Source of the DNA: Conchocele bisecta
Lineage: Eukaryota > Mollusca > Bivalvia > Lucinida > Thyasiridae
DNA: 64,000 nucleotides
Reading direction: 5' to 3'
NCBI GenBank assembly: GCA_029237695.1
Contig: CM055280.1
Coordinates: forward strand, 37,284,508 to 37,348,507
The notes under the pieces are model-generated. The model did not search any database, was not told the origin of the DNA, and worked only from the letters and a program-made list of their open reading frames with translations. This document shows positions 53,681-64,000 of this stretch, in pieces. Numbering within the stretch: position 1 is the stretch's first letter; the number at the start of each line of letters is the position of its first letter. A program made the position numbers and the translations under genes.

Positions 53681-55924
53681 AACTAGAAATGGACGCTTGT
53701 CGACAAGCGCATGTGTATCCCCCTCCCCAGATACACAAGTAGTTTGAAAAAAGGGTGTTCGAGTTATGCTCCGGAGACAAAATCAGTGACGGAAAAACAA
53801 AGGGAGATAACTAAAGAATTAGTGATGCAATAGTTGTCATTCTTGCGGGACACACCTTTAGGGTCGTGGTCTATGCATGTGTGAAGTTTCATGAAAATAT
53901 TCCAAAGGGTGTTCGAGTTATGCTCCAGACACGAAATCAGTGCACGAAACAACAAAGGGAGATAACTAAGAAATTAACGACGCACGCAAGAGTTGTCATT
54001 CTTACGTGCGACACACCTTTGGGTCGTCTTCTATGCATGTGTGAAGTTTAATAAACTAGAAAATGTGTTCATAGAACACAGATGTCCCACATATCGCTTT
54101 GATAATAAATGAGGCCAAATTGCAAGTCAAAATTTTCTTTTACCTGAGCGTTAAAGTTTTTGAAGCACCAAGTATGTGACCTTGACTCTGGGCTTGGCGG
54201 GGGCAGGACAAACGTGGATTTGGCACAGGGCGGTAGAGGACCATTAGAGCAATGCATATATGAAATATGAAGCTGATCCGTGAAAGAAACAGAAATTATA
54301 AGATATTTACCTGAGCGTTAAAGTTTTTGAAGCACTAAGTATATGATGTTAACCCTGGGCTTGGCGGGGGCGGGACGAACGTGGATTTGGCACAGGGCGG
54401 TAGAGGACCATTAGAGCAACGCATATATGAAATATGAAGTTGATCCGTAAATGGAAAGAAAAATTATAAGATATTTACCTGAGCATTAAAGTTTTTGAAG
54501 CACCAAGTATGTGACCTTGACCCTGGGATTGGCGGGGGCAGGACGAACGTGGATTTGGCACAGGGCGGTAGAGGACCATTAGAGCAACGCATATATGAAA
54601 TATGAAGTTGATCCGTGAATGGAAAGAAAAATTATAAGATATTTACCTGAGCATTAAAGTTTTTGATGCACCAAGTATGTGACCTTGACCCTGGGATTGA
54701 CGGGGGGGGGCAGGGACGAACGTGGATTTGGCACAGGGCGGTAGAGGGACCATTAGAGCAATGCGTATATGAAATATGAAGATGATCCATGAAAGAAAAC
54801 AGAAATTATAAGATATTTACCCGAGCGTTAAAGTTTTTGAAGCACTAAGTATGTGACCTTGACCCTGGGCTTGGCGGGGCAGGACGAACGTGGATTTGGC
54901 ACAGGGCGGTAGACGACCATTAGAGCAACGCGTATATGAAATATGAAAGTTGATCCGTGAATGGAAATAAAAATTATAAGATATTTACCTGAGCTTAAAG
55001 TTAAAGTTTTTGAAGCACCAAGTATGTGACCTTGACCCTGGGATTGGTGGGGCAGGACGAACGTGGATTTGGCACAGGGCGGTAGAGGACCATTAGAGCA
55101 ATGCGTATATGAAATATAAAGATGATCCATGAAAGAAAACAGAAAGTATAAGATATTTACCCAAGCGTTAATGTTTTTGAAGCACTAAGTATGTGACCTT
55201 GACCCTGGGCTTGACGGGGGCAGAACGAACGTGAACGTGCACAGGGCGGTAGAGGACCATTAGAGCAATGCGTATATGAAATATGAAGCAGATCGGTCGA
55301 AGGATGAAGAAATTATGAGACATTTACCCGAGTGTTAAAGTTTTGTGACGGACGGACGGACGGGAGGACGGGACGCACGTTCCTACGAATGAATACTTGT
55401 TGGGTTTTTACTGTATAAAAATACCCAACAAGAGTACCCAACACTATCCTAACCCTACCCAATAAGATCCCCGTACGCTTACAACAAGTACCCATTCGTG
55501 TGTGTGGACGGACGACGGACGGACGGACGGACAAGGGTAACACTAAATGCCCCCTCCACTCTCGTGGTGGGGCATAAAAATATTCCAAAGGGTGTTCGAG
55601 TTATGCTCTGGATACAAAATCAGAGCATGAAACAACAAAGGGAGATAAGTAAACAAGAATTCCGCGGAATCAGATGCCTCGCCTTGTCCCGCCTTGACCT
55701 CGAGCCTGGGCCCGAAAGCAATTTTCACTGGCCCGAACATATTATACAATTATTGACTAGTGAACCATAGAATATCAGATTATATTCTATGGCTCACTAG
55801 TCAATAATTGTTTTATTATATGATAATAGTCTGTATATAGCACTTACGACCTTATGCTACTAGACAAAATTGAAAAAGAAATTGAAAAAAAAAATGAAAA
55901 AAAAAAATGGAAAAAAAGTTTAAA
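53681..55924 (+). mobile_element. Helentron-like D element with nested E and G ends (tandem unit 1)
   Basis: D 5' end AACTAGAAAT with hairpin GCTTGTCGACAAGC (53695-53708) and subterminal GTATCCCCC. Two D-type units (TTCCAAAGGGTGTTCGAGTT, AGTTGTCATTCTTGCGGGAC) follow. E is inserted at 54054-55580. D sequence resumes at AAATATTCCAAAGGG, then a G-type 5' end (AACAAGAATTCCGCGGAAT) appears at 55652. An inverted repeat (AATTATTGACTAGTGAACCA and complement, 55747-55810) and an A-rich tail precede the next unit. Confidence 0.75.
54054..55580 (+). mobile_element. Helentron-like element family E (nested, copy 1)
   Basis: 5' AACTAGAAAA with hairpin GTGTTCATAGAACAC and subterminal ATGTCCCAC. Seven core units of about 168 bp carry GACCTTGACCCTGGGCTTGG and CGTGGATTTGGCACAGGGCG. 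Two ACGG tracts surround TACTTGTTGGGT...AACAAGTACCCA. The 3' hairpin ATGCCCCCTCCAC...GTGGTGGGGCAT (55547-55575) is followed by AAAAA. It is non-coding. Confidence 0.78.
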
Positions 55925-58027
55925 AACTAGAAATGGATGCTTGTCGACAAGCGCATGTGTATCCCCCTCCCCAGATACACAAGTAGTTTGAAAAAAGGGT
56001 GTTCGAGTTATGCTCCGGAGACAAAATCAGTGATGGAAAAACAAAGGGAGATAACTAAAGAATTAGTGATGCAAGAGTTGTCATTCTTGCGGGACACACC
56101 TTTAGGGTCGTGGTCTATGCATGTGTGAAGTTTCATGAAAATATTCCAAAGGGTGTTCGAGTTATGCTCCAGACACGAAATCAGTTCACGAAACAACAAA
56201 GGGAGATAACTAAGAAATTAACGACGCAAGAGTTGTCATTCTTACGTGCGACACACCTTTGGGTCGTCTTCTATGCATGTGTGAAGTTTAATAAACTAGA
56301 AAATGTGTTCATAGAACACGGATGTCCCACATATCGCTTTGATAATAAATGAGGCCAAATTGCAAGTCAAAATTTTCTTTTACCTGAGCGTTAAAGTTTT
56401 TGAAGCACCAAGTATGTGACCTTGACCCTGGGCTTGGCGGGGGCGGGACGAACGTGGATTTGGCACAGGGCGGTAGAGGACCATTAGAGCAACGCATATA
56501 TGAAATATGAAGTTGATCCGTAAATGGAAAGAAAAATTATAAGATATTTACCACCTGAGCATTAAATTTTTGTTTTTTGAAGCACCAAGTATGTGACCTT
56601 GACCCTGGGATTGGCGGGGGCAGGACGAACAGTGGATTTGGCACAGGGCGGTTAGAGGACCATTAGAGCAACGCAATATGAAATATGAAGTTGATCCGTG
56701 AATGGAAAGAAAAATTATAAGATATTTACCTGAGCATTAAAGTTTTTGAAGTTTTTGAAGCACCAAGTATGTGACTTGACCCTGGGATTGGCGGGGTTGG
56801 CAGGACGAACGTGGATTTGGCACAGGGCGGTAGAGACCATTAGAGCAATGCGTATATGAAATATGAAGATGATCCATGAAAGAAAACAGAAATTATAAGA
56901 TATTTACCCGAGCGTTAAAGTTTTTGAAGCACTAAGTATGTGACCTTGACCCTGGGCTTGGCTGGGGCAGGACGAACGTGGATTTGGCACAGGGCGGTAG
57001 ACGACCATTAGAGCAACGGCGTATATGAAATATGAAGTTGATCCGTGAATGGAAATAAAAATTATATAGATATACCTGAGCGTTAAAGTTTTTAGTGAAG
57101 CACAAGTATGTGACCTTGACCCTGGGATTGGTGGGGCAGGACGAACGTGGATTTGGCACAGGGCGGTAGAGGACCATTAGAGCAATGCGTATATGAAATA
57201 TAAAGATGATCCATGAAAGAAAACAGAAAGTATAAGATATTTACCCAAGCGTTAATGTTTTTGAAGCACTAAGTATGTGACCTTGACCCTGGGCTTGACG
57301 GGGGCAGAACGAACGTGGATTTGGCACAGGGCGGTAGAGGACCATTAGAGCAATGCGTATATGAAATATGAAGCAGATCGGTCGAAGGATGAAGAAATTA
57401 TGAGACATTTACCCGAGTGTTAAAGTTTTGTGACGGACGGACGGACGGGAGGACGGGACACACGTTCCTACGAATGAATACTTGTTGGGTTTTTACTGTA
57501 TAAAAATACCCAACAAGAGTACCCAACACTATCCTAACCCTACCCAATAAGATCCCCGTACGCTTACAACAAGTACCCATTCGTGTGTGTGGACGGACGG
57601 ACGGACGGACGGACGGACGGACAAGGGTAACACTAAATGCCCCCTCCACTCTCGTGGTGGGGCATAAAAATATTCCAAAGGGTGTTCGAGTTATGCTCTG
57701 GATACAAATTCAGAGCATGAAACAACAAAGGGAGATAAGTAAACAAGAATTCCGCGGAATCAGATGCCTCGCCTTGTCCCGCCTTGACCTCGAGCCTGGG
57801 CCCGAAAGCAATTTTCACTGGCCCGAACATATTATACAATTATTGACTAGTGAACCATAGAATATCAGATTATATTCTATGGCTCACTAGTCAATAATTG
57901 TTTTATTATATGATAATAGTCTGTATATAGCACTTACGACCTTATGCTACTAGACAAAATTGAAAAAGAATTTGAAAAAAAAAATGAAAAAAAAAAATAA
58001 AAAAAAAAATGAAAAAAAGTTTTAAAA
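55925..58027 (+). repeat. Tandem unit 2 of the D/E/G block
   Basis: Repeats unit 1 in order: D 5' end, E from 56294 to 57670 with six to seven core units, G end near 57742, the AATTATTGACTAGTGAACCA palindrome and the A-rich tail. Base differences are few. E-core indels near 56560, 56640 and 56745 are unit-specific. Confidence 0.88.
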
Positions 58028-59290
58028 ACTAGAAATGGATGCTTGTCGACAAGCGCATGTGTATCCCCCTCCCCAGATACACAAGTAGTTTGAAAAAAAG
58101 GGTGTTCGAGTTATGCTCCGGAGACAAAAATCAGTGATGGAAAAACAAAAAAGGGAGATAACTAAAGAATTAGTGATGCAAGAGTTGTCATTCTTGCGGG
58201 ACACACCTTTAGGGTCGTGGTCTATGCATGTGTGAAGTTTCATGAAAATATTCCAAAGGGTGTTCAAGTTATGCTCCAGACACGAAATCAGTTCACGAAA
58301 CAACAAAGGGAGATAACTAAGAAATTAACGACGCAAGAGTTGTCATTCTTACGTGCGACACACCTTTGGGTCGTCTTCTATGCATGTGTGAAGTTTAATA
58401 AACTAGAAAATGTGTTCATAGAACACGGATGTCCCACATATCGCTTTGATAATAAATGAGGCCAAATTGCAAGTCAAAATTTTCTTTTACCTGAGCGTTA
58501 AAGTTTTTGAAGCACCAAGTATGTGACCTTGACCCTGGGCTTGGCGGGGGCGGGACGAACGTGGATTTGGCACAGGGTGGTAGAGGACCATTAGAGCAAC
58601 GCATATATGAAATATGAAGCTGATCCGTGAATGGAAAGAAAAATTATAAGATATTTACCTGAGCATTAAAGTTTTTTTAAGAAGCACCAAGTATGTGACC
58701 TTGACCCTGGGAATTGGCGGGGGCCAGGACAACAACCCCCCCAACGTGGATTTGGCACAGGGCGGTAGAGGACCATTAGAGCAATGCGTATATGAAATAT
58801 AAAGATGATCCATGAAAGAAAACAGAAAGTATAAGATATTTACCCAAGCGTTAATGTTTTTGAAGCACTAAGTATGTGACCTTGACCCTGGGCTTGACGG
58901 GGGCAGAACGAACGTGGATTTGGCACAGGGCGGTAGAGGACCATTAAAGAGCAATGCGTATATGCGTGTTCGAGTTATGCTCTGGATACAAAATCAGAGC
59001 AGAAACAACAAAGGGAGATAAGTAAACAAGAATTCCGCGGAATCAGATGCCTCGCCTTGTCCCGCCTTGACCTCGAGCCTGGGCCCGAAAGCAATTTTCA
59101 CTGGTCCGAACATATTATACAATTATTGACTAGTGAACCATAGAATATCAGATTATATTCTATGGCTCACTAGTCAATAATTGTTTTATTATATGATAAT
59201 AGTCTGTATATAGCACTTACGACCTTATGCTACTAGACAAAAATTGAAAAAGAATTTGAAAAAAGAAATGAAAAAAAAAAATGGAAAATA
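58028..59290 (+). repeat. Tandem unit 3 of the D/E/G block, internally deleted
   Basis: The same D 5' end and an E start at 58401, but only about three E core units remain. At about 58964 the sequence jumps from GCAATGCGTATATG straight to CGTGTTCGAGTTATGCTCTGG, removing the E ACGG tract and 3' hairpin. The G end, palindrome and A-rich tail follow. Confidence 0.88.
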
Positions 59291-60708
59291 AGTTTAAAAA
59301 TTAAAAATAATAATGCTTGCTACTGGAGCCCAGATTTTTTTTTAATAGTCCTATATTTATCTACATATATCTGCACAGGTCCACATAATGCCACAATATT
59401 TTCAACACAGTTTACGGAAATGTAATATAATCATTTACCTGTATAAATTACCTGTAAGTGGTCAGTGGTCAGTTGCACATGCTAGCACATGCACAGGTGA
59501 ATAGTCTGTATATAGCACTTACGACCGTATGATACTGGACAAAAATTGAAAAATAATTTGAAAAAAAAAATGAAAAAAAAAAAAATGGAAAAAAAAAGTT
59601 TAAAAATAATAATGCTTGCTACTGGAGCCCAGATTTTTTTTCCAGTCAAATTGAAAAATAATTTGAAAAAAAAAATGAAAAAAAATAATGAAAAAAAAAA
59701 AAAAAAAAAATGACAAAAAAAAGTTTAAAAATAATAATGCTTGCTATTGGAGACCAGATTTTTTTTTTAATAGTCCTATATTTATCTACATATATCTGCA
59801 GAGGTCCACATAATGCCACAATATTTTCAACACAGTACCCAATGTAGTGATTTACCTGTATAAATTACCTGGTCAGCAGTGGTCAAGCACTGGACATCTG
59901 CACATGCTAGCCCATGCTTAGCACATGGTTCTCCCAGTTTCTATTGTTCTCTCTACAGGTAAGGTTGTACAGAGCACACGAGAAAAGGTATACAGAGCAG
60001 ACGAGGGGAAAACAGGTCTTCATGCATTATTGTCCAGTTTGTAGAGTGCGCAAAACAAAAAAGGGAGATAACTGAAAAATTAGCTACGCAAGAGTGTCAT
60101 TCTTGTGCGCGACACACCTCGGGTCGTGGTCTATGCATGTGTGAAGTTTCATGAAAATATTCCAAAGGGTGGTCGAGTTATGCTCGGACAGGAAATCAGT
60201 GAGCGAAAACAAAAAAGGGAGATAACTAAAAATTAGCTATGCAAGAGTTGTCATTCTTGTGCACGACACACCTTCGGTTCGTGGTCTAATTGAATGTGTT
60301 AAGTTTCATAAAATATTTCAAAGGGTGGTCGAGTTATGGTCAATCAGTGCGCGAAACAAAAAAGGGAGATAACTAAAAAATTAGCTATGCAAGAGTTGTC
60401 ATTCTTGTGCGCGACACACTTCGGGTCGTGGTCTATGCATGTTGTGAAGTTTCATGAAAATATTCCAAAGGGTGGTGGAGTTATGCTCCGGACACGAAAT
60501 CAGTGCGAGAAACAAAAAAGGGAGATAACTCAAAAATTAGCTATGCAAGAGTTGTCATTCTTGTGCGCGACACACCTTCGGGTCGTGGTCTATGCATGTG
60601 TGAAGTTTCATGAAAATATTCCAAAGGGTGTTCGAGTTATGCTCCGGACAAGAAATGTCTGCGGCGGACGCGGACGCTGACGCGGACGCTGACGCGGACG
60701 CTGACGCG

Positions 60709-60742
<34 letters not shown>

Positions 60743-60795
60743 CGCGCTGTCAAATCCATAGTATCCCCCGACGGAGTCCGGGGGATACAATTAAA
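59291..60795 (+). repeat. A-rich and D-type repeat block, copy 1
   Basis: A-rich tracts (AAAAAAATG runs) alternate with AATAATAATGCTTGCTACTG GAGCCCAGATT and TAGTCCTATATTTATCTACA. At 60050-60660 there are four units of about 140 bp with AAAAAAGGGAGATAACT and GTCGTGGTCTATGCATGTGT. A GACGCG microsatellite (60658-60746) and a 3' hairpin GTATCCCCCGACGGAGTCCGGGGGATAC (60761-60788, in two parts) close it. Confidence 0.8.
60658..60746. repeat. GACGCG/GACGCT hexamer microsatellite
   Basis: About 90 bp of GCGGAC and GCTGAC units, very GC-rich in AT-rich surroundings. It occupies the place of the ACGG tract just before a 3' hairpin. The Ala-Asp repeat ORF across it is an artefact. Confidence 0.92.
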
Positions 60796-61921
60796 AATAA
60801 TAATGCTTGCTACAGGAGCCCAGAATTTTTTTTAATAGTCCTATATTTATCTACATATATCTGCACAGGTCCACATAATGCCACAATATTTTCAACACAG
60901 TTTACGGAAATGTAATATAATCATTTACCTGTATAAATTACCTGTAAGTGGTCAGTGGTCAGTTGCACATGCTAGCACATGCACATGTGAATAGTCTGTA
61001 TATAGCACTTACGACCTTATGCTACTAGACAAAAATTGTAAAATAATTTGAAAAAAAAAATGAAAAAAAAAAAAAAAAAAAAAAATGAAAAAAAAAAGTT
61101 TAAAAATAATAATGCTTGCTATTGGAGACCAGATTTTTTTTTAATAGTCCTATATTTATCTACATATATCTGCACAGGTCCACATAATGCCAAAATATTT
61201 TCAACACAGTACCCAATGTAGTAATTTACCTGTATAAATTACCTGGTCAGCAGTGGTCAAGCACTGGACATCTGCATGATAGCCCATGCTAGCACATGGT
61301 TCTCCCAGTTTCTATTGTTCTCTCTACAGGTAAGGTGTACAGAGCACACGAGAAAAGGTGTACAGAGCAGACGAGAAAACAGATCTTCATGCATTATTGT
61401 CCAGTTTGTAGAGTACGCAAAACAAAAAAGGGAGATAACTGAAAAATTAGCTACGCAAGAGTTGTCATTCTTGTGCGCGACACACCTCCGGGTCGTGGTC
61501 TATGCATGTTTGAAGTTTCATGAAAATATTCCAAAGGGTGGTCGAGTTATGCTCCGGACAGGAAATCAGTGAGCGAAAACAAAAAAGGGAGATAACTCAA
61601 AAATTAGCTATGCAAGAGTTGTCATTCTGTGCACGACACACCTTCGGTTTGTGGTCTAATTCAATGTGTTAGTTTCATAAAAATATTCCAAAGGGTGGTC
61701 GAGTTATGGTCAATCAGTGCGCGAAACAAAAAAGGGAGATAACTAAAAAATTAGCTATGCAAGAGTTGTCATTCTTGTGCGCGACACACCTTCGGGTCGT
61801 GGTCTATGCATGTGTGAAGTTTCATGAAAATATTCCAAAGGGTGTTCGAGTTATGCTCCGGACAAGAAGTGTCTGCGGCGGACGCGGACGCGGACGCGGA
61901 CGGAGTCCGGGGGATACAATT
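60796..61921 (+). repeat. A-rich and D-type repeat block, copy 2
   Basis: Collinear with 59291-60795: AATAATAATGCTTGCTACAG, A-rich tracts, CAGTTTCTATTGTTCTCTCT, three D-type units (61420-61860), a short GGACGCGGAC tract and a half hairpin GGAGTCCGGGGGATACAATT. It lacks the left half of the terminal hairpin and one D-type unit. Confidence 0.82.
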
Positions 61922-62376
61922 ACTAATTCCTTATCTGGAGCCCTGCGCATAACCATTGTAAATAACCTCATACACATAAAAGAGCACATTGTGCCACCTT
62001 TACCGGGCTGATCACACAACATATACCGTATATACCCAATACTGTACATAATTATTTGACAGGATTGCAATATGCCTGTATACTTTACTAAAGCATTGTA
62101 TGGGGAGTCAATATGACCCATGTGTATTGACATCTAGCACAGTGCAGTATGTAGCAAATACATGTCATACTATGCTGCTGTATATTTTGAGAATGTTGGC
62201 AAAAGTACATCAATATCCAACACCTAGGTGTAATATAATTTATAGGAGAGTGTTGGCTATTCTATGTATTTTTAGCTACATTATATTGTATGTTCTACTT
62301 TACATATTCCATTCTTTATCAAATGCCACCAGAAGTGAAACTGGCTGACGGCTTGAACACACTACAATGGCCGAGT
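61922..62376. other. Unassigned DNA
   Basis: AT-rich sequence between the duplicated block and the terminal minisatellite. Nothing is supported. Confidence 0.5.
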
Positions 62377-64000
62377 TGGCCATTCCATGTGCCATATAGC
62401 TGGTACACACCGACAGTAATGAGTTGGCCACTCCATGTGCCATATAGCAGGTACACACCGACAGTAATGAGTTGGCCACTCCATGCGCCATAGCTTGGTA
62501 CACACCAATAATGATTGGCCATCCATGTGCCAATATAGCGGTACACGGTAAGATTGGCACTCCAGTGCCATATAGCATACACGACAGTAATGAGTTGGCC
62601 ACTCCGCCCATAGACACGACGTGAGTTGGCACTATGCGCCATAGCTGGTACACACCGACAGTAATGAGTTGGCCACTCCATGTGCCAATATAGAGGTACA
62701 CACCGACTAGTTGGCATCCATCGCCATATACAGTAACACGACAGTAATGAGTTGGCCACTCCATGCATAGAGGTACACACCGATGATGATTGGCCACCAG
62801 CATATAGCAGGTCACGACAGTAATGAGTTCCAAGGCCATAGTGGCACACGACAGTAATTGGCCTCCATGCGCCATATAGCAGGTACACGACATATATTGG
62901 CACTCCATGCGACAGTACACAGACATAATGAGTTGGCCACTCCATGTGCCATATAGCTGGACACAGACAGTAACGTGGCCACTCCATGCGATAGCAGTAA
63001 ACAACACTGATGAGTTGGCCACTCCATGCGCCATATAGCAGGTACACACCGACAGTAATGAGTTGGCCACTCCATGCGCCATATAGCTGGTACACACCGA
63101 CATAGGTTCGGCCACCCATGCCATAGCAGGTACACGACATAATGAGTTGGCCACTCCATCATAGCGGTACACACCGACTAAGATTGGCCACTCCATGTCA
63201 TAGCAGGTACACACCGACAGTAATGAGTTGGCCACTCCATGTGCCATATGCGGTACACGCAGGTAGAGTTGGCACTCCATGCGCCATATAGCAGGTACAC
63301 ACCGACAGTAATGAGTTGGCCACTCCATGCGCCATATAGCTGGTACACACCGACAGTAATGAGTTGGCCACTCCATGTGCCATATAGCAGGTACACACCG
63401 ACAGTAATGAGTTGGCCACTCCATGCGCCATATAGCAGGTACACGACTAAGAGTTGGCACTCCAGCGCCATATGAGTAACACGACAGTAAGATTGGCCAC
63501 TCCATGCGCCATATAGCAGGTACACACCGACAGTAATGAGTTGGCCACTCCATGCGCCATATAGCTGGACACGAGTAAGATTGGCACCCATGCGATATAC
63601 AGTACACGATAATGAGTTGGCCACTCCATGCAGCAGGTACACGTCAGTAATGAGTCCACTCCACCGCATATAGTGGTCACAGACTAACGAGTTGGCCACT
63701 CCATGCGCCATATAGCAGGTACACAAGATAAGATTGGCCACTCCAGCGCAGTACAGGTCACACCGAGTAATGAGTTGGCCACTCCATGCATATAGGGACA
63801 CACCGACATAATGAGTTGGCCACCCGTGCCATAGCAGGTACACACCGACAGTAATGAGTTGGCCACTCCATGCGCCATAGAGGTACACACCGACAGTATA
63901 TTGGCCACTCCACGCCTAGCAGTACACTCCGACAGTGGAAGTTGGCCACTCCATGCGCCATATAGCTGGTACACACCGACAGTAATGAGTTGGCCACTCC
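62377..64000. repeat. 48-bp minisatellite, about 34 copies, running off the window
   Basis: The unit is GAGTTGGCCACTCCATGCGC followed by CATATAGCAGGTACACACCG and ACAGTAAT (48 bp). GTGCC/GCGCC and AGCAGG/AGCTGG variants occur. The left end (62377-62490) and parts near 63280-63430 are regular. 62500-63200 and 63440-63950 carry many short deletions. Because 48 is divisible by 3, long ORFs arise by chance. Confidence 0.95.

Noticed and set aside
60610..60915. Ala-Asp repeat ORF
   Set aside because: Translation of the GACGCG microsatellite preceding a transposon 3' hairpin.
62300..63607. 435-codon minus-strand ORF as a protein gene
   Set aside because: It is the 48-bp minisatellite read in a stop-free frame. 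Indels scramble the repeat and there is no promoter, splice or family evidence.

Overview
The window looks like animal genomic DNA, most likely from a bivalve mollusc. It is AT-rich, has GT-AG introns of 1-16 kb, and is packed with short non-autonomous transposons, tRNA-headed SINEs and minisatellites of the kind common in bivalve genomes. That taxonomic call is inference from repeat style and was not tested by a search. No bacterial or viral gene organisation is present.

One host gene is recognisable. It is a minus-strand MAP3K2/3 (MEKK2/MEKK3-type) MAP kinase kinase kinase. Seven exons between 32658 and 1 join in phase into 291 codons, running from within a PB1 domain, through a Ser/Gly/Arg-rich linker, to the glycine loop of the kinase domain at the left edge. 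The rest of the kinase domain lies left of base 1. The N-terminal exon(s) were not found with confidence.

The introns hold nearly everything else up to 32.6 kb. From left to right there is a GACA minisatellite (0.1-0.4 kb), a cluster of a GTAACGGTAATGA motif (0.7-1.8 kb), a TTGG array (3.7-4.3 kb), a 2.8-kb array of a 37-bp unit (4.5-7.25 kb), a 45/46-bp minisatellite (9.06-9.75 kb), a 1-kb AT-rich array (9.8-10.85 kb), and many TTAA-flanked palindromic MITEs. There are also several Helentron-like elements with tandem-repeat cores.

Right of 32.7 kb there is no recognised host exon. A graded G-rich array lies at 36.2 kb. A 4-kb long inverted repeat with tRNA-like sequence in both arms spans 37.4-41.4 kb. 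A degenerate DIRS-type tyrosine-recombinase retrotransposon (43.6-52.3 kb, minus strand) keeps its inverted terminal repeats, internal complementary region and traces of gag, RT and YR. A Helentron-like element is inserted in it. From 53.7 to 59.3 kb a nested pair of Helentron-like elements has been tandemly triplicated. From 59.3 to 61.9 kb there is a duplicated A-rich and repeat block. From 62.4 kb to the end there is a 48-bp minisatellite.

The most striking pattern is that at least seven unrelated-looking repeat families share one end design. They have a 5' AACAAGA or AACTAGA, then a short perfect hairpin, then an 8-10 base subterminal inverted repeat. Most are followed by a tandem core and an ACGG-type microsatellite, and they close with a 3' hairpin that contains the partner of the subterminal repeat. 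This fits non-autonomous Helentrons (rolling-circle transposons), but the recurrence of the whole design across families deserves study.
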